DNA of 64,000 bases from Limnanthes douglasii subsp. nivea (taxonomy: Eukaryota; Streptophyta; Magnoliopsida; Brassicales; Limnanthaceae). The stretch covers positions 74,791,910-74,855,909 of the forward strand of contig JAUPFV010000001.1 in NCBI GenBank assembly GCA_036936605.1. The letters are read 5' to 3'. The notes under the pieces are model-generated. The model had not been told where the DNA came from. It saw only the letters and a program-made list of their open reading frames with translations, and ran no database searches. The first letter of the stretch is position 1. Each line of letters opens with the position of its first letter. Shown here in pieces: positions 47,761 to 58,959 of the stretch. Position numbers and translations under genes: made by a program.

Positions 47761-48198
47761 TTTTACATAAAAAACTACATTGTTCCAGTAGCAATCCCTC
47801 ATGAATCGTGACACAAAATCATAATCCAACCATTCATATTGAAGGATTAGGTGTCCCGAACATGCTTTCAAAAATTTAAAAAACATCGACACTGTTTACC
47901 TCTCGATCAGGTCTGTAGATTATGGCTGCACACACTAGATCCAAAAACCGATAATTTTCACTTTATTTTTTCTTTCGGCGGACAGCTAAAACAATTACCC
48001 GCCGATACAGTGGAAGACATGAAAAATTCAAGCTCTAAACCTAAGATCTAATACCATATAGAAAAAGATAAATAAAGCAAGAAGTAAACGGCTACGGTTT
48101 TGTATTATTTAGAAATTGTATCAATTACATAGAGTATAAAGCTCTTATTTATCGACAAACTATATGGGATAATGGGCCTATACCTTATATATCTAACC

Positions 48199-49000
48199 CA
48201 CATTATGGGTATATAAAAGTTTCTAAAATAATATTGATACAAGGTTACTATTGGCCAACTGATGATGGACAATGGCAAGTTTAAGCTCAAGCATTGTGAT
48301 ACATGCTGGCGCTTCTACAACATAATCCAAGTCCCACTCATGTTACTCGAAACAACATTTGAAAGCGATTAACATTAATAGGCAGGGATTGGACATCGTA
48401 TTCCATATTCCATAGGCTCCCAAAAGAAAAAAAAATTACTTGTAAAATGAAATATTTTTTCCAAATGGGTGGAGGTGCAACCATTAGTGAACATCACGGT
48501 CAAGGAAGTTATAAACATCTTATGCTCTGACATCTGCTACATATAGTGAATACCACGAGTGATTACAATTGATAATGAGATTCATTTCTAAAACACAAAA
48601 CTTACATGGTTCCATGATACAAAATCTATTAATAAAACAATTTTCCTCTTAATTCCATCCTTAGGCGAATGAATGGCCATGGAAGTAACCAACATGAACA
48701 TATCTGATGACATAAAAAATTGGAGGATGTCGCAAGCAATTAATCAGACTTCTTGAAAGAAGTGCATTGGTCTTACACAACAACCATACGCTCGACCACC
48801 AGAAAAATATATTTTTCCTGAGTGTACGACATGAAAGCGATAGTACCAACTAAAAATTCTATGCTTTCCTACACGATTTTAACATAAGAGAATGGTTGTA
48901 ATTCAGAAACAAGAAGTGATAAACTTGATATAAGTGAGGAAAAAGGGTTAAAACCCACATTTGGCCCGAGCATTTCAAAACTCTGATGTGCAACGTATAT
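48199..49000 (+). pseudogene. Gypsy pol fragment 2 continued: integrase core
   Basis: Resumes the integrase cut at 45365 (GGTTACTATTGGCC near 48243 matches the YYWP motif). Further phrases align with fragment 1: CCAAATGGGTGGAGG near 48464, GATTACAATTGATAATGAGA near 48560. Heavily mutated. Confidence 0.65.
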
Positions 49001-51850
49001 AACTCAAAATTTTAAGAATGGTCAATGTTGGGTACAACATATTACGAAGCCAAAGTAAATCTAGGCACACACGATTAGAAGGGCTAAGGATAAATTCCTT
49101 AGAAAGCTATACCCAAATTAAGAAATGCTTTAAATCACTAAAGCCAAAGTAAATCTAGGCACGTACATACTGCTGGATGAGGAAGCCAAACATATTTGGC
49201 ATCTTTGGAACACCAAACACTTAAATCTCTATCACTCTCTATGAGCTTTGTCTCTATAATGTTATCATATATGTAAGAAAATTAGTATACATGGAGTGTA
49301 CTCTTTCATACCCTGGTGGCGCAAGAAGATTCCAATGAGACACTTATCTTTAATAAACGTTTATTGTTGTCTGTACATGCATGCCATTTTATTTTATTGC
49401 ATTATTATGCATTTTATAAGGAAACAAACCACATTGAAATACAAAAAATAAGTTTGGATTCCTATGGATAGTCTAAAGTACTTATGTGGGCTTCGAACTG
49501 CCTTCTATAGCAAAACAAAGGGTACGTTTGAACATAGTATATATCCCTTTAAAGAGTTTTAAACTCCAGTTCAACAAATACAACAAATGATAAGCCTAAA
49601 CTAAGTTTTCAACCTTTGGAAGAGCTTCTTCTTTCATTACAAACAAAGTCGAAATTGACTAAGAATAAGTCGTAACATAGTCTCCAACCCCTTTCAAGAG
49701 CTACGACTTTCATAAATATTACAATAAAAACAAAAATGATAAGACTGCATATCAACTTCACTATCTAAAAGACGCTCAACCACCCTTCTAATTTAACAAT
49801 ACATATAGGTACTTCAGGGAGCCTACATAGCCTTCAACCAAACAAACATAATATGATGATTAATCTAAACAGAGTCAATCACCATTCATAAAGAAATGAA
49901 GTTTGGTTATTTTAGATATTATCGAAATAAGGATCCCATGTGGTCCTTATCCAGGTATCGACCTTTTGGAGCTGATCATTCCAATCAGAATCAATATAGT
50001 ACTACAAAACATAGCACCTTTTATCAAGTAATAAGATAAGAAACCAAAACAAGCATATTAAAATTAAAACTAAAAGTGATAAAGTCATTATATCTGTAAT
50101 ATAATAAAAATACCCCAACCACAGGGACCTGGTTCACAAAATATCCCTAAGATAGGGGACTTTAGTCATCAAATATTTTCTCAAAGGATATAAATGTATA
50201 AAAAAACTACTAAGCTTATAAAAATGCTATCGGGGGTTCAAACCGTCTTGGTCAGTCGAACCTTTCACTACGATTATCCTTGAAACGATATTATCTCTCT
50301 CAGTAGTGTCTCTGGCCTCATTGGGAGGTGGTAAAATCCTAATAATTTGCATACTTCTTAAGGAATTTCCAGTTTGAAAGACGTTCCATACAAATGAGTA
50401 AACTAAATCAAGCTGACAAGTTCAAACCGATTATGACAACACAAACCAAATATCAAGGGCAAGAATCCAACATATATCCCCACGATAGATATCCTCACAC
50501 AACCCATCAATCTTAACTTCTCACCTTCTAATAAAGAAGCAGAATACGACATACTGGTCACAGGAATTTTCCAATATATGTTAGAAAAAGAAAGTACGAC
50601 TCCTTACAGACTCATAATTGGTGGTTCATCAAGCATACATCCAAACCAAAGTTAAATTTAGTACCTAAAGAAGCTTCAACACTAGGCATCCCTATTTGAT
50701 GATGTTACTTTTAAGCAAGTACCAAGGAGAAAAAATGCAGCCATCAATGCCTTGGCTTCTTCGGTATATACGAAATCAGAATTAGAGCCATCTTCCAAGA
50801 CAAACCTTCAATCATCCTATCCAATAAATTTTTATCAATAGTATCACCTTTACGAAATCTAAATTGGAATCCTTGGCCACCCATTTGTGCTTAAGATTTT
50901 CCTTCTATATTTTATTGGCATCCCGGTCAGCTTGAAGGGCCTATTTGAGCTCTGATTTTTCCTCAAATGGCTCACCATCAGCCTCTAAACTTCGTCGAAT
51001 ATCAACCATGAAGTTGGTTTGAGTCTGGAATGTATTGTGCAGGGTAGTCAAATCCCTGAGCAACATCTATAATACAAATTCAAACACATCAAGTTATGAT
51101 TACACACAATATTGAAAGTAATAAAGTTTAAGTATACCTCTACACAAACTTCAATTGTTTATTGGCCAAATTTACAAGGGACACGTGGCTGGGTAACTTT
51201 CTTATGCTGGTTGAAGCAACAATTTATCTTATACACTCAAGGATTTGTTCTAATGCAAGTGCAAACAATCTGGATGTCCTAGCCATATCTACTTTAGACG
51301 TTCTTTCATTTGGCACGTCATGTTTGTCCCCATCTTTAACACATTAAAAGACCACTTGAAGGATAAAAGGTTATCATAGTCACCTTAGAGTAATTGAACA
51401 TCAAGGAAGAAACATTAACTATTGCATCATATGCACCCATGTGTGTAACATATTTTGCACCAGACTTCACAGTCTCAACAACCAATTGAAATATCTAGAT
51501 CTGGCTCTCCAACAAAATTAACAATAAAATTTAAACCATCGAGTCTTTTAATCACCGCTAAATTGGAAAGATCCCCATTCAACCCTTCAATTATCTTTGC
51601 AGCCTTCGATTTCATAGGAGACACAACTATAAAATATTTCTCAACTGACTGGTTGGTATTAACATCACCAATCATTGGCTGGAGACCCCTATAACAATCA
51701 CGATATCTTTGGAAGAACTTAGGGCACTTCACTAATAATTGTCAGCTCTGGCTCCGTAGATATTAGTTTAGCTCTAATGAAAGAAATCTTCGTACCATCA
51801 CTTTTAGTTTGGCTTCGCAGATCAACCACAGAGCTACGATTGACCGTTTT
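49001..51850. pseudogene. further Gypsy remnants: a third RNase H copy (+) and antisense-gene-like sequence (-)
   Basis: 50520-50840 on the plus strand is a third copy of the RNase H tail seen at 44845-45130. 51060-50890 on the minus strand reads as a helical, coiled-coil-like LRDLTTLHNTFQTQTNF segment, and 51732-51475 (-) gives an 85-codon ORF with no known motif; both may derive from an antisense gene like that at 15885-18895. GAAGCCAAAGTAAATCTAGG is repeated at about 49036 and 49142. The rest is AT-rich with nothing recognisable. Confidence 0.5.
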
Positions 51851-52463
51851 CAATAATAAACTCCTCCATTGTATTCACGTCATATAAATGACATCTTAAT
51901 GCTTACAAATAACATATAGAGGTATGCAAATAATGGTTAAAGGATTACAAATAATACTGGAAGGTCTACATATAACATTTTAAGTCTTCCTAATACCGTT
52001 TAACTGTTTAAATGTAACATTATAATGTCTAATAATTTCAAAATTCTTAGCATCATATTACAACAAATAGTTAAGAACTTAATAAATTCCTAATTGTACG
52101 CGATAATAACATATATTTGAAAACTTGTCAATTTTTTAACTAAATATAATAACAAATATGTGATAATTTGTCACATATTTTTTTGGTGGATTTTGATTTT
52201 GTTTGATGATTTTTTTATTTATTTTATAATTTGTTGTGAATATTATTTATTTCAAAATTCAATTAATTTTATTATAAATTTAATGTGCCTAATTTTTAAA
52301 GAAAAATATCGGTATTATTGATGCTATTTTAGTGGGTTAAGTTTTGATATAACTAAGAAAACACAAATTCAAATGGTAATGATGGGATAGCTAGTGTGAC
52401 TTTGAGAGTCAGTTCTTGATTCTGGCGAGCGGTAAGGCTCATCAGACTGTTCTTCTCTGCTCA
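51851..52463. other. AT-rich spacer
   Basis: No gene is visible; the last 100 bp are probably the LINE 5' leader. Confidence 0.45.
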
Positions 52464-53560
52464 ATGGAGGACATAGAAGTTTCTCCAACTGTTAATCCAC
52501 CGTCTTCACCAAGAAACCAAATCGCAATTCCCTCGATTTCTAAGAAAATACAATTATTATCGAATGAAGATTTTCCTCTGTTCAGGAAACCTGCTTTCAA
52601 TCCACCCTTCAATGCTTCTTCATCTAACAATGGAATTCAAAAACCTTGGCTAATTGGTGTGAATGATAATGCCATAAGTAATGCATCCTTCGAAGAATCA
52701 AACAAACTAAAGAAGATCTCTGGATTTCACTATGTTTCTTACGCTGAAACTGTCAAACCCATGACAAAAGATTTTCAGCATGCCAATGTGATAGTTACTC
52801 ACAAAGATTATTATCCAATCACATTTGAAGCAAAAGACAAAGAATCCCTCCTCAATCTATCTAAACACACGCTTATTGGCAAGTTTGCCACTGGGAAACC
52901 ATCTATGGAAATTATCAGAAATTTCTTGGGGAAATTTAAGTTCGCAAACAATTTCAATGTCTCTGTTGGGATTACAGGCACATTTTTATCGAGTTTAATG
53001 ATCTTGAAGACTTCAAGAAGCTGTGGTCTAGGAATGTCTGGGTTCTTGGTAGCAAAACCATGCATCTCTTGAAGTGGACACCATAGTTCAACCCCAATCT
53101 TGAATGCCCCTTCACTCCTATCTGGGTTTCATTGTCCAACCTCCCAGAATTTATGTTTAATGAAGCTACTATAGGTGAAATTGCTAAATTTCTTGGAACT
53201 CCTTTAAAAATTTGGGTTCCCTCAATCAATCGAGCTAGACAGAACTGTTGCAGAATCTGGGCCGATATCGATATCACTAAGCCCATGGCGCATAAGGTTA
53301 TGATCAAGTTTGGTGAAGATGATAGCTTCCGGGTTCACATTAATTATGGCAAGCTGCCCAACTACTGTAAAAAGTGTTTTCACATTGGTCTTTCTGATGA
53401 AAACTATAAAAAAACAAGTTTTAGAAGCGGCAAAAACTAGATTAATCCGAAATAGTAGCCCTACTAAACATGGTGAGACTAGTAACAAGCTCAAGTCGAT
53501 CATTATCAACAAAGAAGCAACCAACTACAAATAAAATCTCAATGAAAACAAAGGCACGTC
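52464..53560 (+). pseudogene. LINE ORF1 with DUF4283-like domain and zinc knuckle
   Basis: Starts at ATG 52464 (MEDIEVSPTVNPP) and stays open to 53072. The frame then shifts and continues from about 53132 with LPEFMFNEATIGEIAKFLGT, VPSINRARQNCCRIWADIDI and the knuckle CKKCFHIGLSDENY, in which the last Cys is Tyr. The Pro/Ser-rich start and order match plant L1 ORF1. ORF2 does not follow. Confidence 0.8.
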
Positions 53561-53639
53561 TAGAGTTGAAAACATCTTCTATTGTCTCTTGTCCACGTGT
53601 TTTTGCTGTTTTATTTTATAACATTTTATCAACAAATAA

Positions 53640-55560
53640 AAGCATTTAAAAAAAAGATGTAAAGCCTATACTAATGTCAAACATATCTAATTGATAGTTG
53701 CGAAACCTATTGAAATGTGAAAGTAGAGTTAAAAAATAGATCTAGAACCTATGCAAATGGTAAAATGATAGATGTGAAACCTGTATTAATATCAATAGAT
53801 GTGAAACCTGTATTATGTGAAACCTAGTTTAATGTGAAACAGGTCTAATGTGATCGATGCAAAACCTATTGAAATGTGATGCATAATAAAAAGAGAGATG
53901 AGAAACCTTTGATAATATGAAACATGACAGAGGTAGTAGATGAGAAACCTATACAAATTTGAAAACAGTTCAAAAATTCTAGAAAAGTTGGAATTGCATA
54001 CCTTTATGAGTTGGTTAGTGATTGGTTTTGCTCGGCTTTTATCAACTTTTCTTGATTTGTTATTAGAAAAGTATTTCTTTGTTATCCTTGATATTTCTTC
54101 GTCTTCTAATTCAGAAAACTTAGGTTCAAAACTCTTGGCTTGCAGTGGCATAATTTTGTTTCCATGTTTTAAACGAAAGATGATCTTTATGTCATGGTTT
54201 ATAAGTCGTAAAAAAATTTCACCCAACTTAAATGCTTTGTTTTCGTCATCATATGTCATTGTTATCTGCCCAATTACATCCTAGTGCTTTTTGTACGCAG
54301 TCTTCTTCGTTCGAAGATCATCGACTTCCTTTAAAAGTGAGTAAAAGGGTGTTTTTTGTTGCTTCTATATGTTATGGCCTCAATTTTGTCTCTTCCATCT
54401 CATTTAATACTGCAAAGAGGCCTGACCTGTAGAAACATATTGTTGGTGCAATTTTAACCTTAAAAGCAATACATGAGAAACATAGATCAGTTATGATAGA
54501 TGCAGAATTATTGGAAGTTAGATAAGTAAAAGATGTGAAACATATGTAAATTTGAAACTATTCTAAAATCAGTAGATACGAAACCTATGTTAATGTATAT
54601 GAACTGAAACACTGATAAATGCGAAACCTATGTTAATGTATAAGCACTCAAACATTGATAGACGTGAAACCTATATTAATCTATAAACAATACACATTGA
54701 TAGATGCGAAACCTACGTTAAAGATTAACCAATATAGACTGATAGATGTGAAACCTCCTATAGAAACTTGTAATTATGGCAAAATGATAGCTGCAAAACT
54801 TATAGAAATATATAAGCACTGACATACTTATAGATGCGAAACCTCTATTAATCTATAACCAATACAAACTGACAGATGCTAAACCTATATAAAAACCTGC
54901 AATTATAGCAAAATTTTAGTTGTGAAACCTATATAAATGTAACAAAAGCATGTATGAATTGCAATAAGAATAGTAAAGCTATTTGGACAAGAAAATGGAG
55001 GTCGTTTAAGCATTTATTATAAGCGTCTTGTGTCTCACTAAAGCGAGACACGAGTAAGCAGTATTAGTTACTAAAAAACCGGTATAAATGAGGTAATAAA
55101 GAAGAATTATTACACAAAATAGATGTAATTCACACAAAACAGATAGATTATCGCAAACTAACTCAAAAACTCAAAAACATTTGGCAATGAAACCCTTTTT
55201 CTCAAATGTGCTAGAACTGAACTGTTTTAAAAAAAAACACTATCGAACTTACTGATTTAGCGATGTTATAGTTGTTGAGCGTTTGAATCTTCGATCCGAA
55301 GTCGAATGGAGTTTAATCAGTGAATTCGTCGGCGAAATCTAATATCGGTTAAGTCGATCGAGATTTTTTGTGAAAGTTCGATAGTCAGTAGGAGAGAGAA
55401 AGAACGAGGAGGACGAAAAGAGGTTTCCGTGGTTTCAAAACCGGTGGGATATTTTTAGAAGGAAATTTGTGAAATCTTTTAAACCTTTACTAGTAATAAT
55501 TTTGTTGAATACCCTTTATTTATTTTAAAAATAATTTTCATCTGCAACGTCTCACTGCAT
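53640..55560. repeat. block rich in GATAGATGYGAAACCTAT repeats, possible Mutator-like element
   Basis: At 53660-53960 and 54470-54930 the motif GATAGATGCGAAACCTAT recurs every 30-45 bp with variation. The same word fills the MU-A elements at 13316 and 40090, but their ends are not found here. In between, the minus strand 54259-53813 is open for 148 codons (see separate entry). The right part (55260-55480) looks like the 5' leader of a minus-strand gene. Confidence 0.55.
53813..54259 (-). pseudogene. ORF fragment of unknown function (148 codons)
   Basis: Reads MTYDDENKAFKLGEIFLRLI then IKIIFRLKHGNK and EEISRITKKYFSN. The opening resembles the N-terminal region found before Ulp1-like protease or plant-mobile-domain sequences in some plant transposons; this is a weak resemblance. 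The last third is an AT-rich run-on and probably not coding. Confidence 0.35.
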
Positions 55561-55925
55561 TTTCAAATCAATTTTAATTTTCGTTATTGTAGTGGATGAA
55601 AGCTTATTTATATTAAAGCCATTCAAGCAGTCTAATGGCCTTGCATGGAGAAGATTCCTCTCAAAATAACAAACCTATGATCTGTTAGATAACTGAACCA
55701 AGATAGAGAATTAGATCAAGATGATCAACCACTTATTTAATCGATGGTTAAGTTTGTTAGGTTAAAGCTTTAGACTGAGATGTATACCGATATATATATA
55801 TATTGAACTTATTCGAGTACATTCACAAGCTAAGAGAATACTAATAAAAGAAACTCTGTTTCCTCCATAAACACAAGCAACTAAGTTCTTGAATTTTTTT
55901 AAGGAGTTTTAACAGGATATAGGAT
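55561..55925. other. spacer upstream of the duplicated B-box gene
   Basis: Not homologous to the promoter of copy A. It would have to supply any promoter of copy B. A short (TA)n lies at about 55790-55801. Confidence 0.5.
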
Positions 55926-57390
55926 TGGAAGAGAGCAGATATCTATAGATCTTCAAGGTACCTTTTTTTTTAAGTTTACTTTTGTGTTTATTTGTTGTGT
56001 TTATAATCCATAGATTAATGACCTATTGATGCCATGTCTGTTTATACATTTACCGGTTAGCTACTTATGTTTTTTTCTATACTTAAGAAGCAAGAATTGG
56101 AAAGGATTGATTTATAAAGGTTGATTTGTCGCAATTGTTCAATTGTTTTAAAAGATACTAAAACGTTTCCAAGACTTCTGATCTGATTGTCAACCTGTGT
56201 TATATAACTAAAGACTTTCTATATTAACAGAAACAAAATCACTTTTCTTATGCTAGGTTGTGTGTGCTGAAGAAACCTTAAAGCAAATAGGCTGTGGTTT
56301 AGGTTAGGACAATATCTCAAGAGGACAAGTGATTTAGGAAGATGGGTTATTCATGTGATTTCTGTGGGAAGCAACGGTCAATGATTTATTGCCTGGCAGA
56401 TGCTACTCGTTTATGTTTATCATGTGACCGAAATCTTCACTCAGTCGATACCCTATCGGAACTCCACCTGAGAACATTAATATGTCCGCAGTGCAATACT
56501 GAACCAGTTTCAGTTAGATGTGTCGAAGAGAAACACTATCTTTGTCAGAACTGTAACTGGTTGAGTCATGGTCCTTCAACCTCGGCTTCAACTCATAAGA
56601 GACAATTGATCAATTGTTACTCTGGTTGCCCTGCAGCCGCAGAACTGGCGTCTATCTGGTCATTTCCATTCGACAACGCTGACACAAATGTTGTTGCTGG
56701 TGATTCCGAGGAGATGAATTTTCAGAATAACGAAAAATTGATTCCGAATTTGGATCAGCTACCTGAATCATCAAAGGTAACTAACTACTCCTGTCTTAGT
56801 TGTGATTGTCCTTTCATCTTAAGTTAGTTTTTTAAGAAAATTGTTTCCATTTTTATAGGAATCGCCTGAGACGTGTGAAGTCAGAAATGAAGACACTATT
56901 ATGGATGATGAAGACACTAAAAATTACCAGGATTGCCGAATTTCATCAGCTATTCCAATGGGTGAACCTCCATGGTCTTCTCCACATCCTGACGTATCCT
57001 TCCAACTCCAATCAACAGACCGTACCGAAGCTCTTAACCGTTACAAACAAAAGAAAAAGGGACGCGAGTAAGTAACATTTTAAAGCACTAAAGTATAAAA
57101 TAAAATTATTTGTCAAATGATTTTAGAATTTGTCTTTTTGTTCACGGAAGACAACTAAAGCTTAAACTACCGATTTTAGCTATAAAAAAAAAGTGAGATA
57201 CCCTTGTCGGAAAGAGAGAGCTGATACGAGAAGACGACATAAAGGGCGATTCGTCAAAGATGGAGAAGCTAGTGACAATGATCCACTCTCTGATCCTGAT
57301 ATTCATAGTGTTAGTGTAAAAGATCCGGCGATTCGTCAAAGACGGAGAAGCTTATAACTATGATCCACTCTCTGATCTTGATATTCATAG
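55926..57390 (+). pseudogene. second B-box/CCT gene copy, centrally deleted but open (273 aa)
   Basis: Duplicate of 7030-8501. Exons 56342-56776, 56859-57067 and 57180-57357 join with GT-AG sites into one open frame. Both B-boxes keep their Cys, Asp and His ligands (CDFCGKQRSMIYC..., CPQCNTEPVSVRC...). A deletion running from within exon 2 through intron 2 into exon 3 removed the central acidic region, leaving DDEDTKNYQDCRISSAIPMG in frame. The CCT domain has unusual changes ([35 protein letters not shown]) but keeps KGRFVK. The last residues come from a tandem duplication and from LTR sequence. The duplicated block starts at 55926, so the original promoter and first leader exon are lacking. 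It could be a pseudogene or a shortened regulatory protein. Confidence 0.8.
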
Positions 57391-57409
57391 TGTTAGTTTA
57401 AAAGAACAA
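57246..57409. repeat. 82-bp tandem duplication
   Basis: Units 57246-57327 and 57328-57409 begin GCGATTCGTCAAAGA and both contain CATAGTGTTAGT. Since TGTTAGT is LTR sequence, the duplication postdates the Copia insertion. 82 is not a multiple of three, so it shifts the frame and creates the present stop at 57355-57357. Confidence 0.88.
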
Positions 57410-57661
57410 GAATATAGAAGAGCTGCTACTGGAAAATCAAAAGGGTGATTCTTACATTCTTTTAATACCAGCTGCTGGTTTAAATACAAGAGAAAAACTA
57501 CTGACACAAGTTAACTGTAGAAGTAAAACACATAAATCTAAATACGTTATCTAACAGCTAGTAGAAAATAAGAAAACAATTAAGCCAATAGAAAATAAGA
57601 ACAGTTTTTAAACAATTTTAACAGTCCTCATTTGTTTAGATGCTGTTTAGATTGTTGATTT

Positions 57662-58850
57662 CTAGACTTCTTCTCCTTCGATTAATGAGTTTGAAATGGT
57701 TAACAGCAAATGGAATGAATATTTGAAATAGGAGTATGTCCCCCTGAATTTATGTGAATGGGTCGGACACTGATATATGTGGAGGAAAATGGATGGTGCC
57801 ATCCGCATAGCAAGCTTTACAGGTAAAAATACCAACATGACAATGAAACTCCCATAAACTGCAACGAATAACAGAACTCTTCGAGCATGCTTGTGCACAG
57901 AATAATCAATTAGGTTGCGGAATGGGTTATAGTTTTGATCAGCAGTGTCCCTTAGAAAATTCAGAACTCCATCGCGTAATACCCCTCGAACAAGGCTGAG
58001 AAAGATACTTATTTGTAGCATATACACAATTCCCACAACCCAATGTACCAACGAACTCGCCAAAGGAGAAACAGATAAGAATTTAACTCTTTGAGACATC
58101 GTCTACCCAAACACACTGATTGGACAAACATCTAACCACCACCAGCCACCAAAGGGAACATCCCAAGCTCAATCACCAAAACAAAAGCAACTTTGATTTG
58201 CTGCGACAAACTGCCTAAAGAGGGATGGAATTGTCTCTGCGATAAACACAGTACCGTAAAATCTCCCTGTAGGCAAAGGCTCACCCTTCAAGTACTGTAT
58301 CATGACAATGATGCCAAGGTACATATACACCAACGATAAGATAAACGTGTATCCAACACCTAGAGTTGTAATATCAGAAAACCTTAACAATCTAAGAGTG
58401 TCCCCTTTCGAAGGATCTACTATAAGTGGTTAAGTAATGTTACTTGATTGACTTACTTCACTAGTATTTACGTTAAGCAATTCAACAATGCAGCCAAGTA
58501 GACTGTGTCCTTGACCTTCATATACAAAATTGTGACAATGGCTAATGTTTCTGTAGCTAATGAGAGAGCAGTTCTTGTCAATTGCAAAACCGCTGGCACC
58601 TTACAAGGCTTAGTAGAAAAGAAAAAGCAAGATATGTAATAGAGTATTATCAGACCCAATGCAAAGGGGATGAAGACCACCAGAGCCAGGAATATAATAT
58701 TACTTGAAAGGACAGTGAAAGCGTTTTCGACCAAATGAAAGACAGGACCTTGCCAGCCAACAAGCCCGTCTAATGGTGCATTCTCTGCACCATCAACATC
58801 CTCCAAACCATCAAACATTTGTTCAGTAGCAAGGTTGATGACAGGGATTC
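57662..58850 (-). pseudogene. captured fragment of SUD1/CER9 (Doa10/MARCH6-type E3 ubiquitin ligase)
   Basis: Minus-strand frames give MFDGLEDVDGAENAP, LVGWQGPVFHLVENAFTVLS (58818-58468), then SDITTLGVGYTFI, YLKGEPLPTGRFYG (58390-58169), then MSQRVKFLSVSPLASSLVHW, LRDTADQNYNPFRNLIDYSV, HKHARRVLLFVAVYGS (58099-57662). These match the membrane-embedded middle of plant SUD1/CER9, an ER protein in degradation, sterol and cuticle control. It covers roughly the middle third of the ~1,100-residue protein. The pieces follow each other without intron-sized gaps, suggesting an RNA intermediate. Two frameshifts (about 58140, 57770), small deletions and stops make it non-coding now. It has the same strand as the Copia element. 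Confidence 0.88.
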
Positions 58851-58959
58851 GTCTGTTAAGAATAGGCTCTTTGCACTCATCGTAATGAAGAGCTGATGAT
58901 TTGGTATCGAAATCTTCATTTCTAGACCACTCTTTTCCAACATAACCTCATCAAGTAAT

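Larger units (their letters stand above)
45366..48198 (-). mobile_element. Copia-like non-autonomous LTR element, itself interrupted
   Basis: Left LTR 45366-47028 (split by a LINE) and right LTR 48057-48198 share CGGCTAGGGTTTTGTATTAT, GTATCAATTACATAG and AATGGGYCTA...CCTTATAT. Next to the right LTR the minus strand reads TGGTATTAGATC at 48045-48056, an initiator-Met-type primer site; next to the left LTR a GAGAGAGGG polypurine tract follows at 47029-47037. The interior (about 1 kb) has a short gag-like start and long A/C-rich simple sequence but no pol. No clear target duplication. Confidence 0.75.

Noticed and set aside
47524..47811. Lys/Asn/Ser-rich ORF
   Set aside because: Product of A/C-rich simple sequence; no domain.
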